Origin: Psychroserpens luteolus
Lineage (GTDB): Bacteria; Bacteroidota; Bacteroidia; Flavobacteriales; Flavobacteriaceae
Assembly: GCF_021032705.1 (NCBI RefSeq)
Contig: NZ_JAHVXI010000001.1
Location: 186,001 to 250,000 of the forward strand
DNA length: 64,000 nucleotides
Reading direction: 5' to 3'
The notes under the pieces were generated by a model. It did not search any database, was not told the DNA's origin, and saw only the letters and a list, made by a program, of their open reading frames with translations. A program made the position numbers and the translations under genes. Below, piece by piece: positions 60,582-64,000 of the stretch (within the stretch, counting starts at the first letter, position 1; each line of letters opens with the position of its first letter).

Positions 60582-61475
60582 GTGAAAAGAGCAATAAAAA
60601 AAATAGTCGACAAATTACCATACGTTAAAGGGTTAAAAGCGCAATTAGACCAACTACATGTTCCACCAGGACATTATTATTCACCAACAATATCGAAAGA
60701 GGATCTCGTAAAACGATCTGAAAACATCTGGAAAGATCATCCAAGGGAAATTATTGGATTGGATCTTAATGAGGAATCTCAATTGAATTTACTCAACGAA
60801 TTTGCTGCCTATTACAAAGAATTACCTTTTGAAGCTACTGAAAAAGAAGGGCTACGCTATTATTATGAGAACCGAATGTATAGTTATTCCGATGCTATAT
60901 TTCTTTTTTGTATGCTCAGGAAGTCTACGCCAAAACGTATTATTGAAGTTGGATCTGGGTTTAGTTCTGCCGTTACATTAGACACTAATAATTTGTTCTT
61001 CGATAACAACATGGAGTGTACTTTTATTGAGCCTTATCCTGAACGGTTAAACTCACTTCTTTTTGAAAGTGATTCGATTAGACTTCTCCAAAAACCTGTT
61101 CAGGATGTTGAACTTTCGCTTTTTGAAGAATTAGAAGCCAACGATATTCTTTTTATCGATTCTACGCATGTTTCTAAAACTGGTAGCGATGTTAACTTTC
61201 TTATGTTTGACGTTTTACCACGATTGAAAAAAGGTGTGAAAATTCATTTTCATGATATATTCTATCCTTTTGAATATCCGAAACGTTGGGTCATAGATGG
61301 TAAGCGAAGCTGGAATGAAGATTATTTATTACGTGCTTTTTTAGCATACAATGCTAAGTTCAAAATCATCGCGTTCAATACATTTTTAGAAGAATTTCAT
61401 GAAGATTGGTTTAAAGCCAATATGCCTTTATGCCTAAAAAACAGAGGTGGAAGTATCTGGCTGGAGGTACAATAA
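60582..61475 (+). CDS. Class I SAM-dependent methyltransferase-like protein
   Basis: A 297-residue protein beginning at GTG 60582. It has a Rossmann motif RIIEVGSGFSSAVTL near residue 125 with the acidic strand-2 end CTFIEPYPERL, and FIDSTHVS plus MFDVLPRLKKGVKIHFHDIFYP further on. The pattern matches methyltransferase_24/CmcI-like class I enzymes. Substrate is unknown. It is flanked by 136 bases of AT-rich DNA upstream and converges on the pseudouridine synthase gene. Confidence 0.82.
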   Translation: MKRAIKKIVDKLPYVKGLKAQLDQLHVPPGHYYSPTISKEDLVKRSENIWKDHPREIIGLDLNEESQLNLLNEFAAYYKELPFEATEKEGLRYYYENRMYSYSDAIFLFCMLRKSTPKRIIEVGSGFSSAVTLDTNNLFFDNNMECTFIEPYPERLNSLLFESDSIRLLQKPVQDVELSLFEELEANDILFIDSTHVSKTGSDVNFLMFDVLPRLKKGVKIHFHDIFYPFEYPKRWVIDGKRSWNEDYLLRAFLAYNAKFKIIAFNTFLEEFHEDWFKANMPLCLKNRGGSIWLEVQ

Positions 61476-61487
61476 AATAAGACGCTA

Positions 61488-62348
61488 TTATAACATCTGC
61501 AAAGTATTCACTTCTTGTTGTGTTAAATGCTTCCAATGTCCACGAGGTAAATCTTTTTTAGTCAAGTGGCCAATCTGCACACAATCTACTTTAATAATGT
61601 CATACTTTAGATAATCAAAAATAGTATGTAAAATAGAATTACCAGTATTCTTAATTTTTAGACCAATTTTGGTTTTTGGCTGACCATCTATATAACTAAC
61701 CTCTTCTACAGAAACAAGTTTACCTTCAAGTTTAAAGCCTTCTTGGATTTTTTTGAAATCATCAAACTTTAGGTTTTTATCTAGCTCTATCTCAAATAAT
61801 CGTGCAACACCATTCTTAGAATTTGTAAACTTCTTAACTACTGCATCATCGTTTGTAAACAATAACAATCCTGTTGAGTTTCTTCCTAAGCGACCAATGG
61901 GTTTAATACGTGTGTTTGTAGAATTAGCGACCAAATCCATAACCGTTCTCCCTTTACTTTCACTAGTTGTTGTGGCAAACCCTTTAGGTTTATTTAGTAA
62001 TACATACGTTTTCTTTTCCGGATTAATTCGTGCACCATCAAAACGTACTTCATCATCTAGCTTCACTTTATAACCCATTTCGGTTACTACCTTTCCATTT
62101 ACCGTAACACTTCCAATAGAGATATGCATATCTGCATCTCTACGAGAACAAATACCCGAATTTGCAATGTATTTATTTAAACGTATTTCATCTGGGTTAG
62201 AAACTTTAGAAGTCGTAGATGCTTTCTTCTTAGGAAACCTGCCTCCCTTTGCATTATCTCCACCTCTACCATACTTTTTATTAGTAGGCTTTTGATCTCC
62301 TTTTCCTGAAGTTTTTCCTTTTCCGCTACGTCCTTGCTGTCTGCTCAT
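61488..62348 (-). CDS. RsuA/RluB-family pseudouridine synthase with unusual catalytic motif
   Basis: A 286-residue protein with a basic, Gly/Lys-rich N-terminal tail (about 50 residues), an S4 RNA-binding domain (RLNKYIANSGICSRRDAD) and a pseudouridine synthase domain (TYVLLNKPKGFATTT, LLLFTNDDAV). The catalytic motif of the family is GRLD, where Asp attacks the uridine. Here the sequence reads GRLG (residues 152-155), confirmed codon by codon on the minus strand. The protein could be inactive and act as an RNA-binding factor, or another acid could be used. Confidence 0.88.
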   Translation of the reverse strand: MSRQQGRSGKGKTSGKGDQKPTNKKYGRGGDNAKGGRFPKKKASTTSKVSNPDEIRLNKYIANSGICSRRDADMHISIGSVTVNGKVVTEMGYKVKLDDEVRFDGARINPEKKTYVLLNKPKGFATTTSESKGRTVMDLVANSTNTRIKPIGRLGRNSTGLLLFTNDDAVVKKFTNSKNGVARLFEIELDKNLKFDDFKKIQEGFKLEGKLVSVEEVSYIDGQPKTKIGLKIKNTGNSILHTIFDYLKYDIIKVDCVQIGHLTKKDLPRGHWKHLTQQEVNTLQML

Positions 62349-62387
62349 GATGACTAAATTTTGCGCAAAGGTACTATAATAGTTGAA

Positions 62388-63338
62388 CTAATCTATAAAT
62401 TTAGTTGTAGATTGACGCTCACGGTTAACCGATAACTGAGTGACATCTGGTCTTGAGTAATGACCTACAGCATCAAAATTTTGACGTTCTTCTAAAACAC
62501 GATTGAAATCCAGCGTATGATATATTAATCCTTCTTTATGTAAAACAGGTTCTATCAACCATTCGCCATCGGGTCCAGCAATACAACTTCCGCCATTGGC
62601 AAGAATCTCAGGTGCTTTCTCAAGAATTTGTTCCAAATTAGGTGTGTCTTTCGGAAAATCATCCCTTGACATTAAACTTGAAACTGAAATCACAAATGAA
62701 CGTGACTCTCGAGCAATAAATCGTGTAATATCTTTTGTATTATGATCGCTTCCTGGCCATACAGCAATGTGCACATTTTCTCCTAAACCATAGAGTGCTG
62801 CTCTTGGTAAGGGCATCCAGTTTTCCCAACAATTAAGTCCGCCAAGCGTAAAATCTTTTAACGAATGTACTTGTAAACCATTACCATCACCTGGAGCCCA
62901 AGTTAAACGTTCATCATAGGTAGGTTGTAATTTTCTGTGAACAGATTGAACCAAACCATCAGTATCAATATACACCAATGATGCATAAACACTATGACCG
63001 CCTCTGTCTGTAGGACGTTCAATAACACCTAAATATACGGCAATACTATGCTGTTTAGCTAATTCGCAAACAGTATTTAAATCCCCTTTTTCAATCGTAA
63101 TAGAATTGCTTACATAATGCGCATGCAATTCTTTATTGACCTTAGTATTCCATTCTGCTCCACCAGTTAGTGCTAACCAAAATGGATAACCTGGCACCAA
63201 GCCCTCTCCAAAAACAATCAGTTCGGCTTGTTCTTTTGCTGCCTCAATAATAGAGTTTTCTACCTTCTTGAGGGTTTCTTCTTTATTTAACCAAACTGGT
63301 GAAATTTGTGCTAGGGCAACTTTTAGTGTATGATTCAT
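62388..63338 (-). CDS. Nitrilase-family carbon-nitrogen hydrolase
   Basis: A 316-residue nitrilase-superfamily enzyme with the catalytic triad Glu 45 (VFGEGLVPGYP), Lys 136 (VHRKLQPTYDER) and Cys 170 (GLNCWENWMP). The blocks LTWAPGDG and the CWEN motif are those of true nitrilases or cyanide hydratases and aliphatic nitrilases. It would convert nitriles to carboxylic acids and ammonia. The stop of the upstream UbiA gene overlaps its start by one base, so they may be co-transcribed. Confidence 0.9.
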   Translation of the reverse strand: MNHTLKVALAQISPVWLNKEETLKKVENSIIEAAKEQAELIVFGEGLVPGYPFWLALTGGAEWNTKVNKELHAHYVSNSITIEKGDLNTVCELAKQHSIAVYLGVIERPTDRGGHSVYASLVYIDTDGLVQSVHRKLQPTYDERLTWAPGDGNGLQVHSLKDFTLGGLNCWENWMPLPRAALYGLGENVHIAVWPGSDHNTKDITRFIARESRSFVISVSSLMSRDDFPKDTPNLEQILEKAPEILANGGSCIAGPDGEWLIEPVLHKEGLIYHTLDFNRVLEERQNFDAVGHYSRPDVTQLSVNRERQSTTKFID

Positions 63339-64000
63339 TAGATACGGTTTAAAACAACATTTACATTAATTAAAACAATACAAAACACACCTGCCACTAT
63401 AATAAACTTTAAAATATTATGAAGTATCAAATAATGTGTTTTAGTATTAGATTTCCATAGCAATAGTAGAAAAACAAGAAGTAAAATTACAGAGAGGTAG
63501 AAAAATAAATACATGTGACCTACATTGTAATGATTGAGCAACAAATAAATAGGAACACTTGTAAGTGCAATCAAAGCAGTTAACATAAGCTTTGAGGCTT
63601 TTTCACCATAAACAATGGGTATCGTTTTATAGTCGAGTAATAAATCCCCTTTCATATTTTCTAAATCTTTGGTTAATTCTCGCATCGAAATCATTAAAAA
63701 CAAGAAGATGGCATGCACAAAAATAACAGACTCAAAATTCTTGTAGTATAGGAAAATAGCGAAAAAAGGGAGAATGGTGAGTATCGCAGAGGTCAAGTTT
63801 CCGATAAATGGAAGTTTCTTTAATTTATGTGAGTAGAACCAAATTCCGAAAATGTAAAACGAAAAAAATAATACCGCATAAAATGACACATAACTTGCCA
63901 TAATCACTGCCGAAAAATTTAATACAAAATAAAAAGAAAGCTTCGTGTTTTGACTTATCAGTCTATCAAGTTTAGACTTATTGGGTCTATTGATAAGATC
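63338..64000 (-). CDS. UbiA-family prenyltransferase, 5' end cut by window edge
   Basis: An open frame runs from 64000 down to the stop at 63338. The window end is a codon boundary and the visible first residues, DLINRPNKSKLDRLIS, match the UbiA segment after the first Asp-rich motif (D-x-x-x-D region, here ending INRPNK). A GTG at 63907 is an internal codon and not the start. The second Asp-rich region is LTKDLENMKGD. The visible part holds about six membrane segments. The enzyme transfers a polyprenyl group, possibly to an aromatic acid or glycerol phosphate. The true start lies outside. Confidence 0.85.
   Translation of the reverse strand, partial: DLINRPNKSKLDRLISQNTKLSFYFVLNFSAVIMASYVSFYAVLFFSFYIFGIWFYSHKLKKLPFIGNLTSAILTILPFFAIFLYYKNFESVIFVHAIFLFLMISMRELTKDLENMKGDLLLDYKTIPIVYGEKASKLMLTALIALTSVPIYLLLNHYNVGHMYLFFYLSVILLLVFLLLLWKSNTKTHYLILHNILKFIIVAGVFCIVLINVNVVLNRI

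Noticed and set aside
63338-63907. Complete 189-residue UbiA-like gene starting at GTG 63907
   Set aside because: The frame stays open to the window end and encodes the conserved INRPNK region, so the gene is cut by the edge and the GTG is internal.

Overview
The window looks like a chromosome fragment from a marine member of the Bacteroidetes, most likely Flavobacteriaceae. The evidence is the low GC content, coding-dense AT-rich DNA, -7 promoter boxes of the Bacteroidetes type (TAnnTTTG), signal peptides ending in AQ or GQ, and gene families typical of that group (DUF4255, the arsenosugar cluster, the MoaC-MoaB fusion, DUF547, YwqK-like repeat proteins). I see no tRNA, rRNA, CRISPR array, insertion sequence or prophage integrase.

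Left edge (1-4566, minus strand): the start of a contractile injection system operon (DUF4255 protein, an unknown 445-residue protein, tail sheath, a cysteine-rich unknown, and one more gene cut by the window edge). At 4926-7964 two tandemly duplicated aspartyl-protease lipoproteins face a membrane-anchored winged-helix regulator. Three tandem 10-bp repeats lie between them.

Molybdenum region (8002-35123): a periplasmic nitrate reductase operon on the minus strand (napD, napA, a duplicated tetraheme NapB-like protein, a tetraheme lipoprotein, and NrfC- and NrfD-like subunits) diverges from a nearly complete molybdenum cofactor operon (moeA, modE-like, TauE-like permease, mobA, moaD, moeB, moaE, moaC-moaB fusion, moaA). 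A porin follows. Then come two molybdenum hydroxylase modules: a Tat-exported IorAB-type enzyme with its XdhC- and MocA-like maturation factors, and a cytosolic xanthine dehydrogenase with guanine deaminase and its own XdhC. A palindrome ATGAC-N4-ATCAT lies the same distance from the predicted -7 boxes of napD, moeA and the porin gene, so one CRP/FNR-type activator probably controls all three.

Arsenosugar region (35303-44247): a CMD-family protein, ArsS radical SAM, two DUF2064 transferases, ArsM, a periplasmic rhodanese and a purine nucleoside phosphorylase form one unit ending in a strong terminator. A phosphate permease, a sterol-desaturase-family protein, a DUF547 lipoprotein and a TIGR04283-type glycosyltransferase form the next unit. 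Together they outline methylation of arsenite, adenosylation, removal of adenine and glycosylation.

Right part (44248-64000): outer-membrane and envelope genes on the minus strand (phosphoesterase, Omp85-like barrel, GH113-like lipoprotein, barrel, second DUF547). A plus-strand operon of unknown purpose follows (flavoprotein, polyferredoxin membrane protein, YwqK repeat protein, three glycosyltransferase-type proteins). Then come assorted housekeeping genes, an ArsR-SRPBCC pair with a clear direct-repeat operator, a pseudouridine synthase lacking the usual catalytic Asp, a nitrilase, and a UbiA prenyltransferase cut by the window end.
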